From contig OX463780.1 in the NCBI GenBank assembly GCA_949825025.1, forward strand, positions 20,540,356-20,604,355: 64,000 nt of DNA. Reading direction: 5' to 3'. A program made the translations under genes and the position numbers. The notes beneath the pieces were generated by a model. That model was given only the letters and a program-made list of their open reading frames with translations. It did no database searches and was not told where the DNA came from. Origin of the DNA: Siphlonurus alternatus (taxonomy: Eukaryota; Arthropoda; Insecta; Ephemeroptera; Siphlonuridae). Shown here in pieces: positions 12,301 through 26,409 of the stretch (positions are counted from its first letter, which is position 1; every line of letters begins with the position of its first letter).

Positions 12301-13238
12301 TATTATCCCTTTTCCCGCCACAGCCGTTCGGTGTCAGTAAAAATGAGAACACACAACTAATAAAAAAATTATCGACCTAAAAATCTGTTTATTTTAAAAT
12401 ATTTAAAAAAATAAAACATAAATTTTGAAAAAATATTTCATTGGAAAGCTTGTCTTACTTTTAATTCCTAGTGTTTTGCTCCATTTTAAATTTATTTTTA
12501 AAAGGATTTATATTGTAATTTACCTATATAAATTGTAATGTGCTAATTGAAAGAATATTTTAATCCTATATTTATTCAATGTTTTTTTAAATTAGGAATT
12601 TGCTCTAGAAATGTCAAATGTAACTAATATAAATATAAACAAGAAAACACTCTAAGTATTTAAATATATAGACTATAGACTTTAAAGAATGTATTAAACA
12701 ATAATATTTCTATATTTAATGTACACATTGACCTAAAAACGTGTTTGTTTTAAGACAAATTTTTGTTTTTGAAATAACCCGTGAAGGCCCTGGATTAGAA
12801 TTGCATTCCAATGGTTTTAAATTACGGGAGAATCCTTCCTTAAGCCTTGACCCGAGGAAGCTGTTGAAGACAAAAATAGACACCTTCATTCAGTTACTCG
12901 CTAAGAGTCACGTCAGGGCAATAGCATTTCAATTGAGCAGTACGCTATTTAGTTACTGGCAGGATAAATGTGAAGTAAATGTAACGTTGTTGTTACATAA
13001 GGTTTATTCCGAGTGTAGAATTTATCTTTTTAATTAATTTATGTACTATACTCGATTTTTTTCTGTGTTATCAAGTGTAGTCGCGAATATTATAGTAAGT
13101 CTTGTATTGTTATTTATATATCAGTATGCAGCCTAGCCTAAGTGTTGTCAGGTACACAATACATTTTTATGGAGGACTCTGTTACTAACTATATTGGGGT
13201 ATCTTGTCATTTCGAAGTATAAATCTGCATCGCTTTGC
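9391..13238. other. Gene-poor AT-rich interval
   Basis: I find no recognisable coding frame or RNA gene. A GC-richer patch at 12235-12335 (CGGTGGTGAACGAAGGCGGG onward) and the motif cluster at 10970-11150 stand out from the AT-rich background. A 98-codon frame at 12741-13037 has no family resemblance and no flanking splice logic. Confidence 0.5.
10970..11150. promoter_or_regulatory. Candidate enhancer: two GTTACGTAAC sites and an octamer
   Basis: A GC-richer block of about 180 bp is bounded by two identical 10-bp palindromes, GTTACGTAAC at 11001-11010 and 11136-11145. These are perfect binding sites for PAR-domain bZIP proteins (Pdp1, vrille, NFIL3). Between them lies an exact POU octamer, ATTTGCAT, at 11098-11105. 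Pdp1 is a known activator of muscle genes in Drosophila, and the nearest gene is the Zasp gene 5 kb upstream. Function is inference from motifs only. Confidence 0.35.
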
Positions 13239-13565
13239 AATGGAGTATCGACCTCAATTTTTTTTTATTGCAGAAATGGATAGAGGGTGAAAAGTTATGC
13301 TACCCTGATTTTTTTTCAGATTTTTTAGAGCCCGGGAAGTATTTTTAAAAAATTATTGAAAGTCCTTTTTGTGACGTCACGAGGCGGCAAGTCCTATCTT
13401 TTTCTTAAGGAGCGGCGCCTCGTGACGTCACAAAAGAACTTTCAATAATTTTTTAAAAATAGTTCCCGGGCTCTAAAAAATCTGAAAAAAAAAATCAGGG
13501 TAGCATAACTTTGCACGCTCTATCCATTTCTGCAATAAAAAAAAAATTGAGGTCGATACTCCATT
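13239..13565. mobile_element. Foldback MITE family A, copy 2 (best preserved)
   Basis: The element begins ATGGAGTATCGACCTCAATT and ends with its reverse complement, so it is self-complementary over about 150 bp per arm. The arms contain AGCCCGGGA, TTATTGAAAGTCCTTTT and, near the centre, GTGACGTCACGAGGCG on each side. It encodes no protein. The structure fits a non-autonomous foldback DNA transposon. Confidence 0.88.
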
Positions 13566-15080
13566 TTAATTAATCTGCCTTACCAAAAAGTCAAGCAGGA
13601 ACATAACTGTCTTAGAGGTCCCGAAGTAGTGCTGGCTTAAAATGTACGAGAAAATTAAATATGTCAGTGTCTGTAATTTAATCGTTAGATTTTCACCAAC
13701 TGAGCTTGATAAATGTATGATCAGGTAGAAATGAAGGAATATGCTCGCTCGTGTAAAAAAATAAATAAAATAAATTTCACTCACTCTAATTTTATATTTC
13801 TATTCTATTATTAGTTTATAATAAATTGAGGCAATGAATTTATTTTGGTACTGAGACACGAGGAAAAGGTTTCTTTGTTTCTTGCAGGCAAAAGTTGGCA
13901 ACCAAACTTTTCATTAAGCAGTATTATCACTGTTATCATCTTTTTTTTTGTGTGGCCAAGTCAGATAATCATATTATAAATTAACAGTAAACATCCTCTC
14001 AACTATAGTGTTTGAAATATGTAAAGACGTTTTTTTTATTTTCACGTCAGAAACTTTAATTTTTGTAAACATCGTATGGTCTGTAATATTATACCCCAGA
14101 AGTATTCACCGATATTATACCGTTCAACAAATTGGGATGTCTTCCAATAACTGTCTTTTTTTGTATTCATACTAATTAAGTCACGTACACCATGCTTGTG
14201 TAGCTTCGAACATGTGAGGACTTGGTGATCAAAAATAGACTTAAGGTTTCATCTCGTCATATATTTACGAGAGACAATTAAGAAATTTACCTTTATAGTG
14301 AAAATAGTTTTATGACCATTTATGACCTCAAAGACTTCAATATAAAGTAATATTTTTGGTCAGTCTAAAATATTTAAATTGAAATCACCTAATTAATTTT
14401 TTGAAGTCTTAATTTGACAAAAAAAATAGCATGATGAAAATCACGCAACATTTTTTTATGGTTCTGGTAGTTGTAGTTGGATCATTGGAAAAATACTGGC
14501 ATGTTTAAATTTATTATATTCTAGGTTTTCAACTGAATATTATGTGTGGAAAATCTTAAATCGTTGACTTTCCCCTACTCATAGATGTATAAGAATGGGC
14601 TTGCCTAAAAATCTCGCCGCAATAAAATTAAAATAAAAATTTAAAACAAAACCTACAATTATTTAATATAAGTGTTCATGTAAGGAAATAAAATTTTGAT
14701 CCGATATTACGATAGCTGTCTGGGTAATTGGATTAATATACCTCGGGACACTTGAAAAGCCAACTGTAATCCTTACTACTGTAGCCACATGTTGAAAAGA
14801 GACAAATAGATAAAGATTTCTAACTTTAAGAGAAAAGAACGCTCACTCTAGATAGCCATTTAAAGTTCATCGTCTCGTGATACCGTCCACAGATAGAGGT
14901 AACGTTTATGTTGACTTAAGGTGTACACTTTAACTGTAGTAAACATAAATGTAATCTCTCAGATTGAAAGTCTTCATAGAAACTGATAGTTGAAATGGTA
15001 ACTTAGCTCTCAATACTTGTAACTTGTATATATTAAGCAGTGTTGTACAGTGAAGAAGAGACTTGAAATTTTACGAAATA

Positions 15081-15262
15081 ATGGGGGACATTCACAAAGC
15101 ACTTTAACCCCCACTTTAGCCTCGATATTTATCCCTGGTGCTAAACATGGTGCTAAAACAGGAGCTAACCATGTTAAACTCCTGGTTTAGCACCATGTTT
15201 ATTACCAGGGATAAAAATTGAGGCTAAAGTGGGGGTTAAAGTGCTTTATGAATGTCCCCCAT
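15081..15262. mobile_element. Foldback MITE family E (182 bp)
   Basis: The left end, ATGGGGGACATTCACAAAGC, is repeated inverted at the right end with few mismatches. Arms of about 80 bp meet around a CAGGAGCTAACCATG centre. It occurs once in the window. No target-site duplication is clear. Confidence 0.82.
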
Positions 15263-18200
15263 CATATTTTTTATATCACTTTAGTTTGCATCATTACAAA
15301 AATCTGTATTTTTTATTTTTAGCCTGGGAGTTTAAATAAAAATATATTATAGTGAGTATAATTGTAAAATATTTTCACAGGTGTGTATATCCACTATATT
15401 AATACAATTATCTATTAATGATTAATATACTTGAGAAATCGCCTTAACTTGCATGTTGTTTACTAGCCAGTCTACAATACAAGGAACCAATTAACACCTT
15501 TAATGTGTCATCACAAAACTTATTTCAGTTGTGTGTGTTTTAACACTCGTGTCTTGCTGATATGTGTAAGCTTTTTTTAAAAATAAACCCTCACACCTTA
15601 CGGCTATTATTTACGTTTGAAAATAGACCTGCTGGTTGGTGCCTTAAGTTTTCTGCTGGCTAGTTGAAATAATAAAGAGATTAGCATAGGTGACAGAAAT
15701 AAATGGCTTTGGCTTGAAATTTCTTTACATTTTTGTGCACATCTTTTTCCCCGTCGCCCTCGTACAGAAGACAAGACTCTAAATTACTAGGAAAAGAGTT
15801 ACATGAACAAAATTAGAACACTCTAGCATTGGATTTAATGTAATTAAATATATAAATGTCATATATTAATTTACATTTTAAAAATATCATAAATTAAAAG
15901 ATTAGATTATTATGTTTTATTTATAAAAACAGGACTTAATTTTTGATTAAAAAGTAAGCGTTTTAACTTAAATATATTTTTCATGCCTTGTTGAAATGTT
16001 TTGTAAACCTGCGGAAAAATTTAACTTGTTTTCTGCACATTTTAAAACACTATTTATTACCTTTTAAAATTTTCACTGACATACCTTTTGACCATCAAGA
16101 AAAAACTGTCAGGTTCTTTGACACAAAGTTTGCGTGCAGTAAAAATAATTTTATTTAGCAAAAACATAAAATGTATTTTTGAACATTAATACTTTATTGT
16201 TCTCGTGTTAATTAAATATTTGAAATTTATTTTAATAAAATTTACTTATTTTGGAATATTTTCATCACTTCTAGTATAATACATGGCTGTATATCGTATA
16301 TATCATTATTATTTATATATTTAATGACTAAACCTATTACTTTTTGTGTATTTTCTTGCTTCTAAAATTTGAATATAAAAGCAGTATAAACGTTAAATAA
16401 AAGAAATTAACATGCTAAATAATTAGCTTTCATTAGGTGTAAGTTTGAATGAAATTTTAATTATTTTTTATCTAAATTAAAATTTTAATGTGTAAACACA
16501 TAACAATCTCATAATATTATTAATATTACATTTTCCCCGGCATGACGGATCCAACCCAGGGTGAAAATTAAACAAAAGTACTGAACACTTATGGGTGTCC
16601 TGGGGCTACTTAAATTCTGTATCTGATTTTCAATAAAACATCTAATTTATTAAAAGATAATAAAATGTTACAAATAAATATTCAATTATATAATATTGCT
16701 AAAAGTGACAAACAAGTAAGTGTCTAGATAATGAGTTATAAACATTTGAGAATTCATTAACCTATAAAATATTATAGATATATAACTTCATTTAATTTAC
16801 AGTAAGATAAATCGGTACATAGACACAATTTACTTGAATTAAACCAGAATATAAATACGGTTGTCATGAAGATTAATTTTGACTGCACGCATTGTACTTA
16901 CTGAATGCAATTGCTAGTGCAGCTGGCAGATTGTCAAAAAGAGTGCCAAGTAACACATACTTGGCTTGTGAGCAAATTACTGTCTTGAGATGCTGTAATT
17001 CATATCAACTGTGCTGGCTGGCCAGACGCACGCGTAGATTTATCTTGCCAAACAAAAGCTAACTATAACGTAGGTTTCTTTTTTTTTTATGTACATCACA
17101 ATTGTTTTGAAACACTTACTGCTTTCTCAACATCTAATTACTTCGCAATCTATCGTAAACAAAGTACTTAAACTACTGTAATTAAAAGCAATTAAAGTAT
17201 TTTAAAATTTTACACAAGCCTATAAAATAAAATATTTTTTTAGAAGTGTTTTATGTTTTAATTTTAATAAAATATTATAAGAGAACATTGAAATATATAA
17301 TGTACACATGTAGATCAAGTTAATTATGTCAGTTATAAAGTGAGGTATTCTTAGATCTAAGTTGAAATAAGAAGATTTGAGTTCATATTTACAAGTTTAT
17401 TACACGCAGAGATAGTTACATTACTTAAATAACTTGTATAGAACTGGAGTATCAGAAACTCCGTGATGGCTAGATAATAGTCATGATTCTTCTAACCGAA
17501 AACCAGAAAAACATGATGGGAAATAAGATCAGATTATTATAATGCGCACTAAATAAAAAGCGCCAAGTTGACAAAAATACAAAAGCTGATGTTGGCATAT
17601 AGTTATACACAACATAAAGTTATTAAAATTAAAATACAACCACTTTATTCCCTACAGAATTTAACCATTTCCATAACACGCAGCCATTACAAGAAATAAC
17701 TCACTTAACAATATAAAGCATGCAAATCCAAGTTTCTTTATTTGTTGTTGTTTTTATAAAACTATAAGTAAGGTTTATTATAGAGTTGCATTAACAAAAT
17801 GAAATCAAAATATGAAAGCTAAAGTTATAATGTTTTTCTAATTGTCTGCATATTGTAAGTCATTTGAAGGAGATTGTTGGAACAACTTTAGAGACGCTCA
17901 ACACAAGAACTGCTAATTAGTCGAGACATATTTTACTGAACGATTTTTAGTATAAATGAACGTCTGTCTAATTAGTATAGAATGTGGTTCTGTTTTATTA
18001 GCCACTTTAAGATGTCTTACCCCTATAAGCTGCTGGTTGGTTGGTCAGAAAACATTTCGGGGCTATGAAGAAAGCTAGCAGCTTGTGTTTACTAATGGCA
18101 AAAAAGTATTTTAAGACTTAAGGCAGCATGTCATTAAGCACGTTGAAAATTTCTTCACCATCACCCCTACTTACAAGATGCGGCGCAGTAACAAAAACAC

Positions 18201-19035
18201 TGACCCTACCTCTACCTATTTGAAGTTAGCTGCTCTGAACAAGTGTTGTTGAGCTGCTTATAGTTCTTACTTATACTTTCACTTACTTGTTTACTTTTTT
18301 TTTTTTCACCCGGTACTAACAAGAAGTGCGCAGTGTAGAAATACGGATTGAAACTCATATATACCTTTGCCAATTTTAAGTTTCTGACTCACGCTATAAA
18401 AAAATAAACAAAATTTAGTTTTAGCTCATAATTTAACATTAAAAACACTTGTGTCTCATGTGTGAAAAAGAGGGAGGGAAAGAGAGAGAAAGATTTTGAA
18501 ATATTCCTTCAAATGCTAGCTAATGTACATTCCTATCCTCATTTTCACATTAAGCTGTACCATGAATTACACTAAAACTTTATGAGCCAGTAAGATTTAT
18601 ACACGTCTTTAAAAAAGTATTATATAAATTGGACTTGTAGCAAGAATATATATAAAAAAATGTAAAAGATCGTATATATTGTGCAATGTGACTTCATTGG
18701 ATTAAAAACGTATAACTCTATCGAAGCCATGTTGAATGTGATGCAATTAATCTTTTCAACTCGTTTGTAATTCATTTGAAAACATTTGTAACAAATATGT
18801 CTTAAAATGTCAGTTTAAGGAATTGCAATACATTTATACAATTTATAAGTGCAATAGTGTTTACATATTTACAATAATTGAATGACCCATGTTTGGTATC
18901 AATAATTTTAAAAAAGTGATAAGTTAGCCTTAATTATCAATCAGATACAATAAGAGGCTAGTAAATAAACCTTTTGTTAAAAAGAGGCTAATTCTGGGTA
19001 ACAGTCCCAGTTAAGATTCTCAGTGGTGTAAAATT
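15263..19035. other. Gene-poor AT-rich interval
   Basis: No coding bias, RNA gene or clear repeat was seen over 3.8 kb. Slightly GC-richer patches around 16990-17060 and 18000-18260 carry no motif I can name. Confidence 0.5.
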
Positions 19036-19511
19036 GATATGACTTTTTTTAATAAGTGTCTGTCAGGTCGTTATGATCTGAATGTGTTCAGCCCTGAGAG
19101 GGTGTCAGTCAAGGTGCGAAGACCTGGTTTGCGTGGCAGTCAGGTTACTCTCTCTACGCCCAGGGGAAAGTCTGCTTACCTAGCTTCTTTCTTTCCCCGT
19201 GTAGTCAGGGCGTACAACTCTTTGCCTCCCTCAGAAACGTATAATTTACCTGACGTGATATGCTTTTGCATTTTGCATAATATATATCAATTATGTATTT
19301 GTTATTTATTAAATGTTTAACTTTTTATTTTATTTTGACGAAGCAGTTACAATATTTATTGTCTGATTTATATTATTTTCTTTGGGTGAATGTACGCATT
19401 TTGTGTATGGACTTTCATTTTTTACCAATTGGTTTTTGGTTATTTATTTATTATTATTTTTCCCTCCAAACTATGTATTTTTAACACAGTAAACAATTAT
19501 TATTATTATTA
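19036..19511 (+). pseudogene. 3' end of a decayed non-LTR retrotransposon (LINE)
   Basis: The frame from 19039 reads FFNKCLSGRYDLNVF and later SAYLASFFPRVVRAYNSLPP. This is the pattern seen after the reverse transcriptase domain of jockey/CR1-type LINEs: a -KCLNGRYDL- block, then a -R..SLFPR-.R.YN-LP block. Upstream codons contain stops, so only the C-terminal scrap survives. The copy seems to end in a TTATTATTATTA tail at about 19497-19511, as many LINE 3' ends do. Not functional. Confidence 0.75.
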
Positions 19512-20740
19512 AAATTTCTTGGATATATTTTAAACAAAATAGTGACACATTTATAAGGCACTGCTGATGTTAAAAAAAGTAATGGTATGATGCAATATTT
19601 AACACTGACATGTTAAAGAAATACAAGAAATTACAGTTAGCTGCATACTTCATTACTTCAAATGTATTAAAAAATAGATAATATAATTTTATTTGTTAAT
19701 TTTTTACACATTGTATTTGTTTAAAACTAAAATTCACTTAGTGAATGTTGTAATTAAATTAATTACATCTCAGCTTGTAACCAAATAATTATAAAAATCT
19801 ACTGTCAATTTATTTAATTTCAATTTCTTTTGAAGATTCTTATAGTAATTGATTAGGTGCTGCTATTACAAGCAACATTATGACAAATTAATTAATTCTG
19901 TTAATACGATACACCGCAGTGTGTCAGTCGATCAGGCTGTTAGAAGCACCGTTGTTTGTCATTCCTTTACACAAACACGTTCCTTCAGGGAATCGCTCCA
20001 TTAGGTCTCCGCTTGGCACTACACGTGGAGGTGTCTGTTCTCTCATTTATAACGTCATGTCACCAAGACCTTCAAAACCAAAAGTTTAGATCTGGTTTAA
20101 CTATAGGGTCACGTGGAGACCGCATAACATCCTTAGTTATGTAACTTTTTAACATTGGAAAATAAAAGTACTGCAATAATCCTAAAAATAAATAAATTTT
20201 CAACAAAATAAAATACAAACTTGTCTAATTTTACATACCATTTTATGTATGCTGGGCAATTTTTACAGATCCTTTGTTTTATGCAGCACTTCACAATTAA
20301 CACTGATTTTAATAGTAAATAAACTAAACAGCATACATAAAATGATATGTATAAAAATACAAGTTTATTATGTTTACTTCACCTGATAAGTTTTTATAAT
20401 TCAAAATAAAATATGTTAGTTCCTAACCTTTTTTTAAGATTCCAGAACAGAATTAATATATTTACATTATTTACTGATTAGTAAGTAAATTTATTAGATT
20501 CTCGAAAATGGAAAAAAGCAGTTTTGTAATTGTTAAACTTGAGAAGTGTTTAATAATTTGTATTTTATTCGCATCACTAGGGGAGATTGATGAAAAAAAA
20601 TTACATAAAAAAGGAAAGAAAGGAGAAAAAAAAATAAGAAAATGAAACAACACAATATAAATGTAGGAATTTCAAATATTTTAGTAGTAGAGGGGATATA
20701 AAACACAAACAAAAACAAATTTGGCCTTCCGAAAACGTCT

Positions 20741-20808
20741 CACCTTGAGGTTAGACAACGTGCCTAGCATCTAAACAGAGCAGGTTGCATATGCAGCAGG
20801 GGCAAGGT
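20741..20808. repeat. Dispersed repeat, copy 1
   Basis: CCTTGAGGTTAGACAACGTG at the left and GGTTGCATATGCAGCAGGGG at the right match, with about 25% differences, the sequence at 34101-34166. The element type is unknown. Confidence 0.55.
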
Positions 20809-20907
20809 GACATTTTTTATCCTGAACAACTTAACTGACTTTATGGCGAGATGTTATTGACTTAAGCTAAACGTTAGAGTTTACATTTAATTATAGTATT
20901 ATTTAAT

Positions 20908-21133
20908 ATTATAAAATAGAGGTATTAGAATCTTACCGGACTTTTTCCACTCGTCGATTATGTTGTTAGTACGTCGAGAAACTTGAGCACTGAATTATAA
21001 TGTTAATGTTTTTATTATTATCACTACACTCCAGGTGCACCTGTTTTCTTCATTAGCTTTCGGGAAACATTTGTTCCCATCCTCGGATGAATCGAGACTA
21101 ATCGGTAAGATTCTAATACCTCTATTTTATAAT
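20908..21133. mobile_element. MITE family F with 31-bp perfect terminal inverted repeats
   Basis: ATTATAAAATAGAGGTATTA opens a terminal repeat of about 31 bp that continues to TCTTACCG and recurs inverted at 21103-21133. The 160-bp interior is not self-complementary and includes CCAGGTGCACCTG. This looks like a classical short non-autonomous DNA transposon. Confidence 0.8.
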
Positions 21134-21365
21134 GAACCCTCGTCAGAAAACCTTCTTTAATAGTATTATTTATGTGGCAATACTTTCAAGTATTATAAAA
21201 TTGAAAAACAAAAGCAATCAACACATTCTCTCTTCCCTCCAGTTTAAATAGAACCCAGCAAAGGGATGAAACATAAAATTCCCATGAAAAATTTTCCCAG
21301 TAATGAAATTAAAGTACTAATTCACAGGCATGGGCCAAAATATAAGAATCATGGATAGGGATCCA

Positions 21366-21537
<172 letters not shown>

Positions 21538-21621
21538 ATTACCCTTTCTTTTTAAATGTGATAATGATTGCAAATTAGTATTTTACTTGCTATAATAATC
21601 AAATTAAAAAAAAACTTGAAA

Positions 21622-21905
21622 TTTTGTGACTTCTTTATGTATGCTGATGACTTAGTTTTAATTTCTGCAAACAAAGATATCGAGGTATATGTAAGAAAAA
21701 TTTGCAACATGACATAAATATTGTATGTGAGTGGTCACATATATGACCATAACTTGTTAATTAATTGATTGTTAATTTATTTTGTATTTTTTTCTGCTCA
21801 TATTTAATTTTCTGCGAAGCTCACTGTAATGTAAGATAATTTTTACAACAGCATCTACCCATAAGGCTTCCGGCCTTGGTAGGACTGTATTCTTATTTTC
21901 ACTAA
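21622..21905 (+). pseudogene. LINE remnant with reverse-transcriptase YADD motif
   Basis: Starting at 21622 the sequence reads FCDFFMYADDLVLISANKDI, the conserved reverse-transcriptase motif with the catalytic YADD. After a frameshift near 21710 it reads INIVCEWSH, the usual following block (-L..VCEWSHKW-). The rest of the domain is deleted. A 3' UTR-like piece at 21850-21895 (CATAAGGCTTCCGGCCTTGG) follows. It is a heavily truncated, dead copy of a CR1/jockey-like or RTE-like element, and differs from the remnant at 19036. Confidence 0.72.
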
Positions 21906-22280
21906 TATAACTATTAAAAAAAATAACTAACTATTCATCTAAATATAAAAATATTATTTTAAACTTATATTTAAACTCTAAAGAATTCAAAACACCCACT
22001 AACTTCCTGTACCACAACCACAACTGTATAATATAATATATTATTATGATTAATTTGTCATTTTTCTAATGTTGCAATGTTAGTAATTACTGTTATGCGT
22101 GTCGAGACGAGAAAAAAAATACACGGTTTGTACTTCTCTATTCAGTTTGTACAAATATAAACGAGTTCGCTGAAATAAGCGTGTCTTGAACGAAAGGACG
22201 AACGGATTCTTCGCCAAGTTCGCGCGAGCTTTGCTCACGGCGTGAGTATTCCTGGACACAACTTATCACAGGACACCCAG

Positions 22281-22282
<2 letters not shown>

Positions 22283-22368
<86 letters not shown>
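22283..22368. repeat. (AG)n microsatellite
   Basis: Pure AG run of about 86 bp. Confidence 0.97.
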
Positions 22369-22371
<3 letters not shown>

Positions 22372-24456
22372 TTTCATGTTGTTTATAAATACGCAAATAG
22401 TTTAAAAAAATATACAGCAAGATTGCAAAATTTGAAGTTAAAAACAAATTGTAATGGACTCTTTATCTTCTTGTATTTTATTTACGAAACATTTTTTTTT
22501 ACATCTTTTTGAAGTATGTTAGGTCATATCTATGTCTGAGGAATTTTAGTGAACACCATATGGATCATTTCTAAACCTTCTATATTTCTTTTTTTTTTAA
22601 TGTAATATATCTTATATACACATTAATATTTTTAAGTACACTTTTAAGATGGCAAGTGCTCTAGAAATAGTTTATTTGAGGATCTTTCATTACTTCATAT
22701 CAAAATTTAATTTAAAAATGTTATGATATATATAATTTTTATTGAACAATTTAAATTTAATTTGATATATAAATTTCATTAACTACATTTAAAGATGCTG
22801 GAATTAAAAATTGCATTATTAAATTTACTTTTTCATATTATAATTAAGCATGGTCTAAATACACTAATTAAGATTGATGAGAGTATACGTTGCAGGCAAT
22901 AGCGCAGGTACGTACAAGTTATAGCCAAGTACTTTTTGTGTAATACGTTTAGTCACGCCAAAAACATTAAGCAAGTCATTGACCTTTCACGGGGTAATTT
23001 AACCTTACAGTGAGCATGAATTGATTAAAAATGGAGATTAAAATTGTCGCATGCCACATGAATCACTAGTAAGCTTTTTATTTATAAATATAAAAAAATT
23101 AAGCCACTATATGATATACGATATAGTTAAACAAATATAAAAAAGACCACACGTGTTTGCTAATTATGCCAGACCCAGACAAAACATAAACTCCATTTGG
23201 CAACACTAAACAGCTGAATGGTACCATATTTCAGATTTCAGCATTTTATATTAAACGCAAAAATTTCAAAATTTAAAATTCAATATTTATTACGTTTACA
23301 TGTGACTTGTGCCCGGAGTTGTTGATTTATTAACGTATTATATAGTACTAATTTTGTCGTGTAAACGGAGACTATAACAGTCTTATCAATTTCAAGTTTT
23401 AACTTTTTTAAATATAAAAACTTGGCTTAAATTCCAGTCTTTGAATATTTTTTATCGTTTATATGATCAACATGCTATTCTTCTTCAATGTATAATCAAT
23501 AAAAAAAAAAACGTGTTTCTGGATTCGCCTAATAAATAATGCAGAATATAGCATATGATTTGAACCGACATTCAAGGAAAAAAACACTCACTGTCAGTAG
23601 AAGTGATGTAGTTCATGAAGTAGAGTGTTATGTCATTAAGTTATTATGTTACCCATATTAATCCTTGTCCTTTCACTCTTTGGTTAAAAACAGTAAATTT
23701 CTTCGTAAACGTAAATACATAATCAACTCTCAAGAAAAAATTATGCTGGAAACGAAAATAATTACATGCAATTTCTTGAAGTTTCCATATTAATATCAGA
23801 TAAATTCAGGACTTGAAATTTCTAGGTACTAAATTTCGTGATGCAGTAAAATTAAATTAGCTCCATGGGTTAAAATAGTTACTGACAGGTATAACTATCA
23901 TCTTATTAGATATTATTAGACGTAGAAATTATTAAAAATGTTAATTAATAAACTTTTAGTTACTTTTTATATAACACGTTTGAAAATAAAAATATTTGTT
24001 ATATTTTTATAATTAGTATAAATTAAAATTTTTATTCATAAATAAAATCTATAAAGAAAAATGAAATTAAGCATTGAGAAGGTCGTAAAAGTAACGAGAA
24101 TGACTCACAATATCAATTAATAAAAAAAAATATTTTGGCTTGGAATCACGAAGTAACACGCGCTATTTATCTCCAGGCGTCTGTATAATCTCGCAGGACC
24201 TGCTGCGGCCAAGTGGCGAAACTTTAACGATGTTTGCTTCGCTATTGGAGACTTTAAGTTTTTTTTGTACGCGTATATATACACAAGCTCTATACACAAG
24301 CTCTTGAAAATAAGGCGCCATCGTAGTGCTGAGCATTTTTTTTTTCTGCCTGTCACTTTTCGATCATATCTGTCTGCCATGGATCAACCAAAGCGAGATT
24401 TTACAGGCGTGAAAATGGTGAAAAACTGGAGCCTTGTCAAGATTGCTTTTGCATGC
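22369..24456. other. Gene-poor AT-rich interval
   Basis: No supported gene. A GC-richer patch at 24150-24230 and the frame 24265-24471 have no recognisable content. Confidence 0.5.
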
Positions 24457-24460
24457 TTAA

Positions 24461-24807
24461 GGGTAAGGTAACGCCACCAATGTTAAAAAAAATCCCTCTC
24501 ACAAAAATTCTGAAAAAAATTTAAAATGTTCTCCTCTACACCCCCTATCAGTAGCTAAAATATCAGGTATACAAATACGATCTAGTTTTTGAGTTATGAA
24601 TTTTTAAAGTTGACCAATTTAACATGGGAGTTTCATTTCTCCATGTTAAAGTAGTCAACTTTAAAAATTTATAACTCAAAAACTAGATCGTATTTGTATA
24701 CCTGATATTTTAGGTACTGATAGGGGGTATAGAGGAGAACATTTTAAATTTTTTTCAGAATTTTTGTGAGAGGGATTTTTTTTAACATTGGTGGCGTTAC
24801 CTTACCC
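24461..24807. mobile_element. TTAA-flanked foldback MITE, family B copy 1
   Basis: GGGTAAGGTAACGCCACCAA at the left end is inverted at the right end, and TTAA stands immediately outside both ends (24457-24460 and 24808-24811). Arms of about 165 bp are nearly complementary throughout. TTAA target duplication is the hallmark of piggyBac-type transposition. Copy 2 is at 61329. Confidence 0.88.
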
Positions 24808-24811
24808 TTAA

Positions 24812-26179
24812 CATTCTTTGTCATAGTCTAAATTTATAAATGCGTTAAAAAATATTGCTTAACCTGCTGCATTGGAAAGAATTTTTAGGTCAAACTATTT
24901 TTTTCATTATACTTTTTAACTGTTGATTGACTCATTGTATTTTGGTATAGGTCAATGACACATTATTAGTTAGGTGTGACTCTCCCCCCCCCCCCCGCAC
25001 TTCCCTCGCCAAAATGCTTAATTGATGAGCATTTTCAATCTGTTAAATCCTACTATATTTCAGTATTTTTTTTAACGTATAAAGTCTTCTTTGGTTTACT
25101 CAATTTAATTTGCACTTAATTAAATTAAATTTTAAATTTTCATGCATTAAAATATATTAAATTATATATTAAAATTGGAATATATAGATACACAACTTAT
25201 ATTGTGTTAATATGTATACCAAAGTAGCAAACATATGCAGAATAACTCATATATAAAATTAACATGGTAGATTTTCTTGATTTTTTTACGGAAAAATGGA
25301 TTCGAGAGAATTTTTTTTTAATCGGTTTTTGGTTAAAGCTTGGGTCATAGAACATCACTATATTTTTTTCATACCACCTAACGGTGTATTTTTTCGAGAT
25401 ATTCGAGGGTTTTTGTCAGGTAAGGCCCCATGTTAAGCGACGCGTTCACTTTGACTTTGGAATTTTTTTCTGGCAAACCTATTTGAGATAGAATTTTTTG
25501 AATTTTGGTTTGATATGGAGGACTACTTGAACTATTTTTAGAAAATACTAACTCAACTTTTTTTTCTAGCGCGCACTTTACTTTATGGAATATACTTCAC
25601 ATGATGTTTCATCGCGTGCTAGCTTTTCATTTGTGCGTGCTAAACATAACTTATTAAAGATTAATTAATCTATTTTATAAATATGGGGTAACATATAGAA
25701 GGGGTTTGGAGAAATATTCATGCTGGTACGACCTACATTGATCACGAAAAGATTATATAAAACTCAATCAAGTCACGTGTATTGACATAATAATATGTTT
25801 GATGCATATGTATTTTTTATTTTTGTATTTATATTTATACACAAAAAGAGACCCTGAAAATAGTCATTGCTATGGGACTGTAACAAAATAGATAGGTAGA
25901 GTAGAGGGGGTAGATAGTTAACGTGCCAACACAGATAATTGTAGTGAAGCAAGCACGCTACGAGTTGCGTCGCAGACGGAGTTACAATTATATTCAAAGT
26001 CATCAAAATAGTGATGACGTATTTACGTAATTATACAAATAACTTTACTGTAACATATTTTTATGCTTTAAAAATTATAAGATGCATCTAATATGAAATT
26101 GTTTATTAGTATATTGAGTAACAGTAACTAATATTGATAAAAATTAAGGTATAAGAAGGTACACATTGAGGTATTTTAC
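24812..26179. other. AT-rich interval upstream of the phosphatase gene
   Basis: Contains a 15-bp C run near 24984. No coding frame is supported. Confidence 0.45.
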
Positions 26180-26409
26180 TTGATATTTTTGGTGCCTAAA
26201 GCTCGCACGAGTCAGCCACACAGTTGTTTATCTATTCTGTGGCGCGTTCCTCGGCAAGGCAGTGAAGAGGAAGAGCCACCACGCATGCGCCAAATCAGGT
26301 GGATGGATGTTGTGGCGGATGGTCCCCTAAGAATCCAGTCGTGTTCGTGGTTTTCACACAGTAACACGTTGTGCTTGATTAAAGCCTCAGTAAACATAAG
26401 AGTGCAACT
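26180..26409 (+). promoter_or_regulatory. Probable promoter/5' UTR of the DUSP gene
   Basis: Locally GC-richer DNA directly upstream of the phosphatase start codon carries GCATGCGC at 26283-26290, the core of NRF-1/erect-wing sites common in housekeeping promoters. The transcription start is not determined. Confidence 0.4.

Noticed and set aside
12741..13037. 98-residue ORF
   Set aside because: No family resemblance, no codon bias, no adjacent splice or promoter logic.
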